A DNA stretch of 64,000 nucleotides, taken from assembly GCA_016806645.1 (NCBI GenBank), contig JACSYO010000415.1, forward strand, positions 6,582,501-6,646,500, read 5' to 3'. The notes beneath the pieces were generated by a model that saw only the letters and a list, made by a program, of their open reading frames with translations, had not been told where the DNA came from and did no database searches. The stretch's first letter is position 1, and each line of letters opens with the position of its first letter. The stretch comes from Ophiodon elongatus. Taxonomy: Eukaryota; Chordata; Actinopteri; Perciformes; Hexagrammidae. The translations under genes were made by a program, and so were the position numbers. Shown in pieces: positions 1 through 11,454 of the stretch.

Positions 1-1620
1 ACCCTGTAAACACACAACACATCCAGCGGCACATACATCTGGCTAAGTGGCCTAGTGCGGTTTCGAGGCGTGATGAGATCACAGTAAGAACACGTAGTCA
101 TGTGGAGAGGGAACAGGAGGGTAGATAAAGACGGGATTGGAAATGGGAAGGGGGCGAGGAGGGAGGGGGGGGGGTGGGGGGGTTGGCGGACAGAGGTGTG
201 TAGATGAGCGTCACTGTGGGAGAGTGAGGGATTTGCTGAGGTGGCGTGTGGCCACGTCACTGCGCACGAGACCTTGAGTCCTTGTGTGTGCAGGCAGTGG
301 ACATTGACAGGCATGTGTCGCCCACTGAGCACCATCCAGATCACAGGCGCCCTACATGGCGCAGATGAAGGGAGGGCTTTGGGCCTCCCTAATCCCGGCT
401 CATCCGTGTTCCATGTTCTGCGGCTCCCAACCATGCTTAGCAGAATTTCACGCCGGAGTCTTTCTGCAAACCTAAAACCAGCGCGTTACACTAAAGGGAT
501 AAGGCCGGGGTGGCAATAGGATGAGCAACCTTTTGTCACTCACAGACACCTCTTGGTCTCTTTTGACTGCGGCTGAACACTGTCTTTCTTTGCTATCCTC
601 TCTCACATCTCCTTTTCACTTCTAGTCTTTGATCGCATTTCAGTCTGATTGTTTTTTTGTTTTAACGCAGACTTGTGTTTTCTTTCTTACATTTCATTCA
701 GTCTCACTTCGTTGAAGAGAAACCATCTCATCGGCTATCCCGGAGTGTAGCCAGCAGAACGATGTTTGTGCGGGGATGAGGCGCAGACACAGGGTGGGGG
801 TAAATAATGGAATTAAAGAAAATCAAAAAAGGAAGAAGAAATAAAGGAAGGGAGGTAGCAACCTCCCCCAGCAATCTACTTTGCTGAACAGGAGCGCCCA
901 CAGAAAAAAGAAACCATGTTTTGAATTGCTGCCACCCGATGCCAGCTGATGCCATCCCTCCCAGAGACACAGGCACATTGCTGCCGGCGCGATGGGAGCA
1001 AATCCACACCAGAACTAAGTCTCCCTGAAGAATGGTAAAGCAGGAAAACAACAACTAAGCATATTAGTTTCACCTCCACGAATATGCATGTGTGTTGGCA
1101 GGGAAATGAAAGATGAGTGGCCCTTTGCAAAACCTAGACAATTACAACAGAGCGGCACTGTTATGTGCTGCACAAATAACGCCTCCCCAGGAATCACCAG
1201 TGATGGGAAGCAAATGTGAAAGCTGCCTTTGGATTTTTGTGATGAGCAGAAGAATGCGGGTATTTACTGCATGTTATCTCAAAACCCAAACACATTAGGG
1301 GCTATTCAACACATAGAGGGTTGAATCTTTCAGCCCATTCATTCTGGGCATTTTCATCATTCTGTTTGTCTTTAGGGCAATTTATCCTCTTCAGATTGGT
1401 TTTGATTCTACAAAAGTCTGAGAATCTGCATGATGAAATTCTTCACGATAGTTGAAATCCTATAAGGAATGCACCAATAGTTTTAAATCACCCAGTATAT
1501 CATGCTATGTATGTACACAGCAAAGGTACACTTTGCAGCACACTGCAGACCCCAAATCAGGCTGATCATACACCAGAACACTTCTCTGCTTGTGAGCCTT
1601 AAGTTACCTCCCTGTAGCCT
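1..1620. other. Unique non-coding stretch with one G-rich tract
   Basis: The only compositional feature is a G-rich tract at 161-182, G3-A-G10-T-G7, which could form a G-quadruplex on the plus strand. Open frames in both strands are short and lack splice context. From about 240 to 520 the DNA is GC-balanced and unique and could be conserved, but nothing identifies it. I see no repeat family or RNA gene here. Confidence 0.6.
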
Positions 1621-2900
1621 ACTCACACATCATAATTACAAGACAGATAGGCCCATCCGAGCAATATAGTGCGATCGCTAGCCTGTCTCTGTCTTTGTGC
1701 TTAGGCATACAGCCGACTGCTGAGCAGTTTACTTCAGCTTTGATAGCAACAGCATCAACAGCAGGACCTAATGGGGTGCATGACCGAGAGATCTGAGCAC
1801 AGGCCTTCCATATGCATCTCCCCACTGCATCACAAATCTCATGCAGCATTACCATGGGCCTCGGAGAGAGGGGTAAGCTACGCTACGCTGGCAAAGTTCA
1901 GTCACGTAGCATCACAGTAAATGGGATTTTTCAAATTTGTGTGTGCATTCTTGTGTGCGTGCGTGTGTGTGTGCACAGCCTCTTTGGGTTTGTAATTTGC
2001 GGAAGCTTCGCTAGTGTGTGTTTGAATTTCTTGTGTGTGAATGTGAGACTCAATGTGTGTGTGTAGAATATCATTATGCGTATGCGTGTTTGTAACCGCC
2101 TCTGTGCAAGTACATGGTGAGATGTTGTTTACTGCCTCTTCGGCGGCTAGACTGCATGACGGCAGCCAACACCGACGGGATTGGGGTGGGAGTGTGGGTG
2201 GGTGAAATAGCGAATGGGTGAGGGGAGACAGCGCCAGGGTTATATAGCGGCTAACTGGGGAGCTGTTAACTTTTATGTTAATTGAAGGGGCTTACACAGA
2301 ACTCTATTGACAGTTAACATGCCCTTCAAGGTGTTCTTTGTGGTTCAGCACTTCTGTCAAGACAGAGGCAGTCATTTTGCTTCACCTTTATTTATATGCT
2401 TGACTACTCAGAACATTATGGAACACTGTGGGGCCCAGTAATAGATGTAGAAGGGGGGCAGGTTTGTGTACGGGAGGTCAGATGCCTCGCAGACGACCCA
2501 ACCAGGTGTCTGGGCCCTCCGCGAGTCATCCAATAGCTGTCCAAGACGGGGTAACTAGGGATAAGGGAAGAACAGAAAATAATAGATAACAAAATGAATA
2601 GTTTTTCGGAATATTATGCAAACCTGACAAAGTGCGAAGATGAGTAAGAGAGGTCAAGGTTGATTTTTTGTTGTTGTTAGGTTTTCTGTCTTGAAAAAGT
2701 AATACTTGATAAAGAACCTTTTGTGACCTCTGCAACCATCATTATACATGTTGACCTAGATACAAATAACACAGGCTGAATTTCACATGTCGCTGTCTAC
2801 ATGTTTGAAGCAAAGAAGCATATTTCATTTGAATTCATGAACACACTTGAAGACTGTTTTGATAAGTGGGGTGTGAGTGTCACTGCCATTTCATGTCTAA
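1621..2900. other. Unique non-coding stretch, partly TG-rich
   Basis: An imperfect TG-rich patch lies at about 1936-2065 and is too interrupted to be called a microsatellite. Around 2225-2330 there are two direct GTTAA half-sites of the kind bound by HNF1-type homeodomains, inside AT-rich unique DNA. Nothing in it supports a gene. Confidence 0.5.
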
Positions 2901-2904
2901 TTGG

Positions 2905-3040
2905 TGGGGCATACATCTCTAGACAGGACCAGACAGGGTTTCCCACTCGAAGATCAGAGGGCTCAAATACCAGCCCAGTCTTCCATCACGCCACCAAGGT
3001 CACCTGTCACTTAGCACCCCTCGACCACTGTGCATGTTTG
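2905..3040 (+). mobile_element. Possible degraded tRNA-derived SINE fragment
   Basis: Positions 2966-2980 carry a GGCTCAAATACC-like string that resembles a decayed Pol III B box (consensus GGTTCGAANCC). It is followed by a stretch resembling the ‘cact-aacccc’ body found in many fish tRNA SINEs (about 3000-3030). No convincing A box and no target duplication are visible. It could equally be chance similarity. Confidence 0.3.
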
Positions 3041-3164
3041 ATTTGGTTGACACATTAACAGACAACTGTGACATTTAGTTGTGGATGCTAAGAAGACTAT
3101 GCCCTTTAAACTCCATCTTCACACTCAACAACCCTGTAATTCTGCCACAGCAGCAACAGGGCAC

Positions 3165-3345
3165 GCTTTAAAAGTGTAATCGCCAATTAGCAAGTGATTA
3201 AAAATGCATTGGAATCAATTAGTATTTAACATAAGGTGAAGTTTAACCACATACCACAGTAGCCTCTGTTGCTGTACCACCACCCAACACCCGATTAATC
3301 AAATACATGTAAAACTCATTATGCAACCACCAAATTAGCATCAGC
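3165..3345. promoter_or_regulatory. CNE-like block with paired homeodomain cores
   Basis: AT-rich unique DNA has two identical CAATTAG strings at 3184-3190 and 3216-3222, exactly 32 bp apart (about three helical turns), with an ATGCATT between them. CAATTAG contains the ATTA core of homeodomain proteins. This arrangement is typical of developmental enhancers in fish, but conservation has not been shown. Confidence 0.35.
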
Positions 3346-3359
3346 ACTTTTGTGCAAAA

Positions 3360-4080
3360 CGGAAATAAGGGGGCTCTGATACTCCAAACATTGTCATTTT
3401 TGGTCAATAAGACAAGAAAGACTTCCCAGGAAAAGGACAGTGATGAAGTACAACAGGATAGAATGAAGTCACTATGCTTATATTAGCTTGGTTGAGAAAT
3501 GTCAAGCTAGTGAGGTGCGCTACATGGCTACAGCTAATCATTTAGGTTAATTGAGGTTTCCAGAAACCAAGGTCTTGTAGATTCTCCATCTCTGCCTCAT
3601 GCGACTGCTCCCCCACAAAGCCTCCATGTGTCAGTAGTGACAGGGAGGTACCCACTCTAATTATGTAACCCACTATTATCACAGTATGACCTACCACTAA
3701 TTGGGGGAGATGCCAATTGATGTTAGAGGCTAAAGTGGGCAAGGTTAAACATCTTTTCACACACCCGACTCCTACATCAACGGATAAAACGGCTTCATGA
3801 CCCTGAGTTTAATTTTGGGCATGACTGGTAAACTTGTCGATGGGACAGCAAAGTCCCTCTAATCACTGCACCTCTTCAGAGTCTATTTTGCTCCCATCTT
3901 GTTCACCTATGTGCCCTGGTCAGGTTGGCAAATCAATGACCCAGGGGTCAAAAAGTGTGTGTCCATGACCCTGGGGTGGCTGACCAGAAGCCGAGCACAC
4001 ACTCCACTCCACTATGGCACTGGACCCCGAGCAGACGCACAAACCTGCTCGTCGTGCAATAAAGATGATTTAGCACTGTA
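3360..4080. other. Unique non-coding DNA with a nuclear-receptor-like palindrome
   Basis: At 3937-3950 the sequence TGACCCAGGGGTCA is a perfect inverted pair of GGGTCA-type half-sites, everted with a 2-bp spacer. A second imperfect copy, TGACCCTGGGGTG, follows at about 3966. Such half-sites are bound by nuclear receptors in general; which one, if any, cannot be read from the sequence. The rest shows no repeat or coding signal. Confidence 0.45.
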
Positions 4081-4084
4081 ACTC

Positions 4085-4215
4085 TACCTGCCCGCCACCA
4101 CTCTTAGGTTTGTGTGCCTTTTGATTAATCATGGGCCAAGAGGGATTTATTGTGTGGGGGATATTTGCCTCAGCGATTTAATAATGGTGGAGGAGGAACA
4201 CAATTAATCAGAGGG
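4085..4215. promoter_or_regulatory. CNE-like block with palindromic homeodomain site
   Basis: TGATTAATCA at 4122-4131 is a perfect 10-bp palindrome with overlapping ATTA and TAAT cores, and AATTAATCAG recurs at 4202-4211. Both fit homeodomain dimer binding. The block is AT-rich and non-repetitive. Confidence 0.35.
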
Positions 4216-4659
4216 GGTCCACGCATGCCCCCGTTCTAGAAAAAAATGTGTAAAATTAATGACTATGAATATGTATATTTGTTTGTGAGCTGCGGTGCAC
4301 AGTGTGTGCATACCTGAATTTGAGCTGCATTGGTCTACACAGTGCTCAGTAGCAGTTCTGTGCTCAGTGAATAGCATTGCCCATTGTGTGCTATGAATAT
4401 ATATCCATCTCATGGGTGGCCTGGTATCATTGCACGAGCATGTGCTGGTGGAACTGCTTATTATTGTGTTTTGATTCGGCATCTACAGGTCCATCAAATA
4501 TCTCAACGCCTTGTGCTTGTACACATGTACACACTGACAAATTGAGTGAAAACACACACACACACATATTCCCCCCATTTGTTCCTCTTCCCTTCCCCTG
4601 TGCAGCGAATACATTCTCAGACTCTTGCAGGTATGGGAACCTCCCTCCCACTCTCATAA
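4216..4659. other. Unique non-coding stretch
   Basis: It holds only a short CA run (about 4551-4566). Overlapping open frames on both strands have no ATG in good context and no family signature. Confidence 0.5.
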
Positions 4660-5240
4660 TCATGTACGAGCAGCCTGGCACTATAGAAAAATAATGATGT
4701 GCCGTCCTGTTGGCTCATTTATCAGCATGTTTTACAACAGGCGCCGGGTGGAAGTAATTAAACTCTGCCATCATTACAATGAGCCAGGCCCCCCTCTTAA
4801 TAGACACCCAATGAGACACTAGAGGCCTGCCTGGTAATTGTAGCACCAACTATCTCTATCTCTCTCTCTTTCTGTGTGAGTGTGTGTGTGTTTGTCTATC
4901 TACAATCCCCTTGTTTCATGCGTGATTTTAATTAGTGAAGGAACAGAGCTGATAAGCAATTGAGTAAAAGAGAACAAGCAAATGAATTAGAGAAATAAGG
5001 AAAGGGTCTTTGCTCCGCTGAGAGTTACTTTGACCCCTCCATTTAACAATGGACAAGCAAAATTAATCCACTCAGTAGAAATTGTGGATTACAAATTGAA
5101 ACTAAGAACCATATCAGTGAACCAACATTACTTCATAAAATATTTGATTATCCGGTCATCATCTGCACACAGTGTAGAGAAAGCAGGCTATTGATCAAAA
5201 ACTGTTCATAATTTTCAGTGTCCACATGAATATCAACCGA
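4660..5240. promoter_or_regulatory. CNE-like AT-rich block
   Basis: Unique AT-rich sequence has repeated homeodomain-type cores (AATTAAAC near 4757, TTTTAATTAG near 4928, AAAATTAATCC near 5060). A short CT/GT patch at about 4850-4893 splits it. It resembles vertebrate conserved non-coding DNA in texture, but I cannot show conservation. Confidence 0.3.
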
Positions 5241-5251
5241 GCCTACTGTTT

Positions 5252-5280
5252 AAAAGAAAAAAGAAAAAAGAAAAAAAAGG
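5252..5280. repeat. Short A-rich heptamer tract
   Basis: Three to four tandem units of GAAAAAA form a 29-bp A-rich tract. It is short and probably of no function. Confidence 0.75.
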
Positions 5281-5439
5281 ACACTGAGGAGGAAAAGAAG
5301 AGAGAGGTTATGATCCCAGCCATTCGATAAACAGATAAATACCTTCCACGGCTAATCCGGCACTTATACGATTTCCATAATAATCTAATAAAAGCATAAA
5401 TGGATCTTTTCGGGGGACCGTGCAATCCTAGAGCAATAT

Positions 5440-5860
5440 AGAATGCATATACTCAGTACAATGTGGAGTCTCCTCTGTACGCGCTTTTACAACAGTGTTA
5501 TTAAGAAACTGGCCTCCAAGGCTCAACACTGTAAAAATCTCCTTGCTTGCATGAGAAAGAACTCTCTGCAAATAAAATTAATGACATTTATTTGGTCTCT
5601 GCTCCTGAGACCAAATCGAATGACTCAGGCAGGTTGGCTTGGGCAGACTGAGATATTTTAAGCTCATCTGTCAGGATGGTACTGGTGCTTTTCTCAAGGA
5701 TAAATCAGCTATTAAGATGCCTGATTGGGGATTTACATTAGATCCCTTGCCAGCTCACGATACGCAGTATTTCTTTACCATACCTGCGCCATTTAGTATC
5801 ACTTACAGCTCTAATGGCACAATTACCCTTCACCACCAGCACTAATAGTGCTCTAAGAGA
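5440..5860. promoter_or_regulatory. CNE-like block with two short inverted repeats
   Basis: Unique sequence has two perfect inverted repeats. One has ATTTGGTCTC at 5590-5599, a 7-nt loop and its complement at 5607-5616. The other has AGCACTA at 5838-5844, a 1-bp centre and its complement at 5846-5852. Short forward frames span the region without splice sites or family signatures. A structured RNA or a dimer-binding enhancer are both possible. Confidence 0.35.
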
Positions 5861-6089
5861 ACCTTTTGACGTAGGGCTGATGTTGTGACCCTCGTACGTA
5901 CCCCTTCAAACCCCCATCTAGCTCCTACACCAATGTCTGCACTCAGCCCCTCCAAAGCCCCCGATCGCTAGATATCGATTAAGCCCACGACCCCAACTGC
6001 AACTCCCACTCTCTAACACCGGTCCTCCCCCTACTTATCTGGCTCCTTCCTCTACCGTGCTTTCTCCACCCATCCTAATCCCATGATAA

Positions 6090-6360
6090 TCAAATAGGCC
6101 CTGGCTGGCTCTTCAGCGTTGTACCAATTAGCCGGTGAATGGGTCTGGGGCTAGCGATAGTGGTACCGGCAGAGGTGGCGGGAAACACAGTAGCATCCAG
6201 GGAGGCTGTAAACATCCATTAGCGGTTAACCGTCCCTACTCATTTTTCCTCCCCAAAGCTCTCTCATTAGTGCAGTGAGCCCTGACAGGTAAACAGCACT
6301 AATGGGAATGGCCTATCAATAAACGCCTCGTGTGTTAACAGGAAGTGCTAGCAAGGGGAC
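6090..6360. promoter_or_regulatory. CNE-like block with 9-bp inverted repeat
   Basis: CATTAGTGC at 6265-6273 is complementary to GCACTAATG at 6296-6304 around a 22-nt loop that includes GTAAACA, a forkhead-type core. Several ATTAG cores lie nearby (about 6128, 6218). The block is unique and not coding. The string CAGCACTAAT here also occurs at 5837-5846. Confidence 0.35.
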
Positions 6361-6392
6361 GGAAGATGCGGACCAACAGCAATAAAGAGGGA

Positions 6393-6413
6393 GGGGGGAG
6401 GGGAGGGGAGGGG
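6393..6413 (+). other. G-quadruplex motif
   Basis: G6-A-G4-A-G4-A-G4 gives four G tracts separated by single-nucleotide loops, the arrangement expected to fold into a very stable parallel quadruplex. It lies just after a CNE-like block, so it could mark an open regulatory site. Confidence 0.7.
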
Positions 6414-8067
6414 TTCACTGATATAAATAGCTATAAACATGGGGAGGTGGTGGGTTATTAGTGATAGATGTTGCATTGTGTGCTCCAATTTTGTTCCTAG
6501 GTGCTTTGCTTAGAGGTGGGATGAATGTTCTGTTGCAGAAAGCATTTGCAATTTTGGCCAAGAAAAGATCTAAGACATAGCCTAATAATATATGATCTGA
6601 AGTCTTATGAAAGTCACTTTGATGTGACTGTGGCAATGTTGGCATACAGTTGCCGTGTGCTAGCAAGGGTACTTCAAGGCACGACCTCAGGTGTTCCCAA
6701 GACTGTTTATGTGTGGGAACTGCGAGCCGCAGAACGCGCAACATCCCTTTGTGTATAATGCTTATACTTTGCGTATCGCCGCTCACATGAAAGAGTGAGG
6801 GAAACTGGAAGGAAGGGACGGGGAGTGACTTAAGAGAAAGAACGAGAGAAAGTGAGGGTAGGAAGAAGGACTGAGAGGAGGGATGAGAGAGAGATGTTAT
6901 TTATGTTTGGAGCAGGTTCACTCCGAGTTCACCTTACCATGAGACGTCCCCGGGCGGTGACAACCACACTGCTGCTGATGTGTGTGTCTGCGAGTGTGTG
7001 CGTGCGAGAGCTCATGCAACAGCTTGTGAGTACATCCATGCTGGTGTGTTTCTTTATCTTTACATAAACATGTGTGCATATGTGTGTGTGTCTGAACCGA
7101 GGGTCAACCAGTGAGCAGCAACATCTTAGAGAGGACAACGCATGCGGGGTGGATGCACTACATGGTGTACTGTTTGTGCTCTGCGTGTGTGTCAGGGGCC
7201 CATTACTTAGGCTGTGGAGCACTAAATCAGCAGTGCTACTGCAGTGGATAAAGCCAATGATACACGGATTACAGCCACACTCAGTCTCCGCTGCCCGCAT
7301 CTAGCCACAGCCAGACAGATAAAGAGACAGCGCATGCATGTGTGTGTCTGTGGGTGTGCGCTGGACCGCATATGGGCCTGTGCCTGTATGGACATCCACA
7401 TATGCTTGGGAATGCATATCAATCTGTGTAGCTAATCCGTGTGTGTTGGGTTGCGTGATTGTATGCACCACACACACTTCCCTTGATTTAAGAATGTCCT
7501 ACTAACTGCTGAGAGATAGACGGACAGATAGACAGGAAGAGAGACATTTAGAGCCAGAGTTAACTGCTATTGTCAAGCAGAACCCTGTTTGAGCAGTGTC
7601 TGTAGCCCCGGGGTTGTATGGACTCTAATCCACCGCCCGCTCACTCCAATAAACACCTTATCCATGTTGCACTGAGCGCACATTTACCACTTCAACTCCC
7701 GCCACACAAAAACCACTGGCATAGTACTAATTATTTTTTTTATAGCTCACCGGGATGGAAACTGCAGCAATTCCTGATAAAAGTACACGGAGGACTCAGG
7801 AATTTTTAAAGTCTGAAAGCAAAAGTTGAAAAGAAGTTGTTGATGACAGCTGATGCATTTTAAATCATTTTAGCAATTTTTTTATGTACACTATCCGCAT
7901 CTAAGGTACAAGTATGACACTGTCTCCAACATCCTTGCTAGCTCCAGCCTCATGCTCCAACAGCAGCCTCATCGCCAGTTCAGCGTTAGACCTCCACTGG
8001 TCTAATTACACAGGCTGACCTCCCACAGGTCGCCTGAGTAAAGGCCCCCTAAAGATCAATATTCATT
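6414..8067. other. Unique non-coding stretch
   Basis: It has scattered TG-rich patches (about 6977-7095 and 7335-7400). An open frame of 123 codons lies on each of two stretches of the minus strand (6415-6786, 6929-7300). Neither has a recognisable domain, and the second reads TG-rich DNA. I see no transposon or RNA gene. Confidence 0.5.
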
Positions 8068-8190
8068 CTTTTAGATCTGTCATCCGCTTTTGACACTATC
8101 GACCATGTTCTGTGTCTGCTCTCCCCCTCTCTGTTCTTTATTCATCTATTTACCCCTCCAACCTCTAAATCGGTGCTTGAATTGGACTCA
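8068..8190 (+). mobile_element. LINE reverse-transcriptase fragment (L2/CR1-like)
   Basis: Reading forward from 8068 gives LLDLSSAFDTIDHVLCL (8068-8118). This closely matches the ‘LLDLSAAFDTVDH’ palm motif of reverse transcriptase in L2/CR1/Rex-type non-LTR retrotransposons, including the first catalytic-site Asp. After that, similarity is lost in this frame; a short LNW string appears in the +1 frame near 8175, suggesting a frameshift. Only a fragment of the normal kilobase-scale ORF2 is present, so this is a dead copy. Upstream DNA (7900-8067) may belong to it but is not readable as protein. Confidence 0.7.
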
Positions 8191-9467
8191 CTGGTACGGA
8201 GGGAGCTGGTACAACGCAGTTTTGCCCACTTGCATATTGTTCCTTCCAACTCTTCATTTCCACTTACAGATGGCATTAGGTATATGCGGCAGTTATAATA
8301 TCAGGCAGCTTGTTCTGCCCAAAGAGCAGGAGAGGAATGGAATGTTTTGCCAGACATCTTGTGGTGAAAAGCAAAGCCTCTTGCTCTTTCTTACCTTCAC
8401 ACCCAAATGGAGACACCACGTGAGCCATCATATTGGGAGTGTCATTTCTGGAAATGAGAAACAAACAAAAATAACAGACCTTGTTGATCATTCACCCTAA
8501 ATCACGCATTTTACACGATGCCTCCGGAAAAGCAGCATGCGAATCATGCGTTTTGCGTAAAAGCACCGATGTCATTTCATTTTAAACTCCTCTCCGCATG
8601 TACTGTATCCTTTCAGACTGCAATAGACACATCAATGATAATAAATACTGTATGCATAAATGCATAGAAATATACGAACAAAGGTATGCACACGAGGGAA
8701 CTCAATCTCGCTTTCTTTAACACTCTCTCTTTCTTATAATTCTACGAGAAAAGTTGAAAGTTAACTCGATATGCCATACTGTATGAACTTGAGATGTGTT
8801 TTTAATTTTTTTAATGCGGCTTCGGGGACGTTGGAGCGGAAGAGGTAATAGGGTAAAAGTCCAGCACCCTAAGCTAAATTTACACAATCATCTCCCCACC
8901 TGTAGTGCATCATTGACTTCGGCCGGGCCCGCTGGCCTCATATTCTCTTCAGCAGTGTTATTGTAGATAAGCACCACGTGGCTAATGAACAGAGAGAGGG
9001 CTTGTTGAAGGTCAGCCTCTTCATTTAGGGGCCCTCCAATGGGCTAGCCCACTCTGCAGGGCTAAACGCATCATCATAATAATGCCAAGGACCTACCGTT
9101 TTAAAACTCTTGCATCGTTTCCCCCCCCCCCAATATTGCCTGGCATACTTAACTTTAAATCGACGATACATCCCCTTCATCTGAATTATGTTGATTTCCC
9201 AGTTTCTTTCTGAAAGGCTTTTAAAGGTCTTGGCAATTATCCTTTTCTGGTTGTGCTTAGAGAAGGATGCTGTCCATCCGGTGTCTGCTGATGTTAGGGA
9301 AACATGATTTAACACAATCAGAGATGCAAAGCTAGGCTGGATGAGGGTGCTGATGTGACCGGGTGCCAAGGCCGGCCAAGGTCATGTTCATCTGCATGAT
9401 TAAGGGTGATGAATTCTGCCCTGACCTCTGGATTATGCCAGAAGCAAGTACTAGAGTCTGAGTATGT

Positions 9468-9472
<5 letters not shown>
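8191..9472. other. Unique non-coding stretch
   Basis: Apart from a C11 run at 9121-9131, this is ordinary mixed sequence. An AT-rich part around 8590-8830 and a GC-richer part at 8890-9060 differ in composition. No gene or repeat family is recognised. Confidence 0.5.

Positions 9473-9545
<73 letters not shown>
9473..9545. repeat. (GT)36 microsatellite
   Basis: 73 bp of uninterrupted alternating TG, flanked by a TATG variant on the left. Pure arrays of this length are normally highly polymorphic and can adopt Z-DNA. Confidence 0.98.
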
Positions 9546-9547
<2 letters not shown>

Positions 9548-10636
9548 ATGCATGACCACAAGTGCCGTGTGTCGTTTTTTGAAGATCGGAAATATTATTT
9601 TGAATTTATGAGATTTTCTTTTTCTTCCCCAACTTTCATCTCATTCAATTTTTTATATTTTTTTGTCAAAACATGCCTGTTATCTTTTACCTCCATTCCA
9701 CTGCTCTACACTAACCTATCTCCTCCCTTGGTGGCTATTTTCGGCTCATGTTGCCACTTCTTTTTGTCCTCCTCCTGGATAAAGAGGAGGCAGATGTGGT
9801 CTCCCTGCTCTCTACTGTCCCCTCCTGGAGGGACCAGGCAGCTGGTTTCCACACACTGACACCTGCCCATCACACTCACAGTGTAGAGAATCTCATTAAT
9901 TAGGACCCTGCACTTATTTAAACAATACAGAATTGTGCTGATAAATGCTACTTCTTCTTACATATCTGATTAATATTAAAAAATACCTTTCTCACTTTGT
10001 CCAAGGGTCTCAGTGATAGAAATTTCCCTGTAAGGAACCAGAGTTTATGTCTGCATTAATAAGAAGTCGCAAGAAAACCCAGCGCGCTAAACTTTTATTG
10101 TTTTTTGATTACCAAACTCAGAGGTGAGCTGTGTATTTGTTCACACTGTGTGCTATTTTAATCTATCTGCTTTATTGTCCTTCAAATAATGAAATGTGAG
10201 TACCATACTGCATTTCTTTGCTGAAAGCATTCATTTAAGGGATAATTTTGTGTCTGCAATCAGGAGACGGTGACAGTGCACCCTTTTAGCATAGTACGTA
10301 CATAAGGCAAAGAAAAGTAGGCTTTACTGTAAGGTATACAGAGGATGAAGGTTATTTCAGTTAAAACTAAAACAGTCTGAACCATTTTACTGTAATTCTT
10401 GCCCCAGTTCTTGTTTCTTCCCAGTACGTACTCCTTGTTTCTGTAAGTGCCCAGTCCAGCTCCAGTATGCCAGCTGGCTGAGGAAATATCCAGACCCCCC
10501 CACCCCCCTGCCCAACATAGTCCCCCCGATGAATACTAATGTTGCAAGGCTTCTGGGCCGCAGTGGAGAATAAGATGGGAGCAAGGAAAAGGAAAGATGG
10601 ACAGAGGGAAGGAAAGAAACAGAAGGGCAGGTTGAA

Positions 10637-10638
<2 letters not shown>
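9546..10638. other. Unique AT-rich non-coding stretch
   Basis: It contains T-rich DNA at about 9586-9700 and an AT-rich part from 9890 to 10400. No coding, transposon or RNA signature was found. Confidence 0.5.

Positions 10639-10711
<73 letters not shown>
10639..10711. repeat. (GT)28 microsatellite fused to a G17 run
   Basis: The TG array (10639-10695) passes directly into seventeen consecutive G (10695-10711). A Z-forming array joined to a quadruplex-capable homopolymer is unstable, so the length in any assembly is doubtful. Confidence 0.97.
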
Positions 10712-10712
<1 letters not shown>

Positions 10713-11454
10713 CTTGAGATTTCACATGCCTACACACTCATACACTCAAACACACAGAGCACCCCTCTCCGCCCCACCTTGCCAGTTAAGGAGGAGCGGG
10801 GATCATTTTGTGTTAGAATAAGGGCTCCTTTAGCTTTGCCTCCTGAATCAGAACGCTCATTTGATATCATTGTTTCTAAAAGAGCGAGGGAAGCAGGAAA
10901 ATACCACCAAATTACTTCAGGCAGATCTTAAACCACTGCTTCGTCTCCATACTCTTTTATAACCTATCTTTCTTTCCTTCCAACTCCCAGAGACTTGTGC
11001 TGTTCCTTCAATGCCCCGACGGACACAAGAACAATGGCTGGAGAAGGGGGAGTAAGGAGGGAAGGGGGGTGATGGGAAAGGAGAAAAATAGGAATGAGAG
11101 GCCTCCACAGCAGAGGGCCAGGTGTCAATCACCTCCTCAGGTGGGCTTCAGAGACACGCACACATGCATGTACCGCGCACCACCAATATCTAGGGGAATT
11201 AAAAATACACTGGCTGAGAGCAGAGGGGAGAGAGAGAAGGAGAGACAGTGAGATGGTAAAAGAGGGAAATGGGGGGAAAAAAAGGTAGGAGAGCAAATGG
11301 GACAAAGGGGATGAGCAGGGAGATGGGCCTGGATGATGCAAAGGTCGGAAAAAGAATTCAAAGAGTGCAAAGTAGATTCACTGAAAGTCATTACCTGCCA
11401 CAAATTACCTGGGCAACAAGCTTAAAATAAATAAATAAATCAGTTTGCATCAAC
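10712..11454. other. Non-coding stretch with a CTCF-like core
   Basis: ACAGCAGAGGGC at 11107-11118 matches eleven of twelve positions of the CTCF core consensus CCASYAGRKGGC (mismatch at the first base). Purine content rises from about 11020 onward. No gene is visible. Confidence 0.35.
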
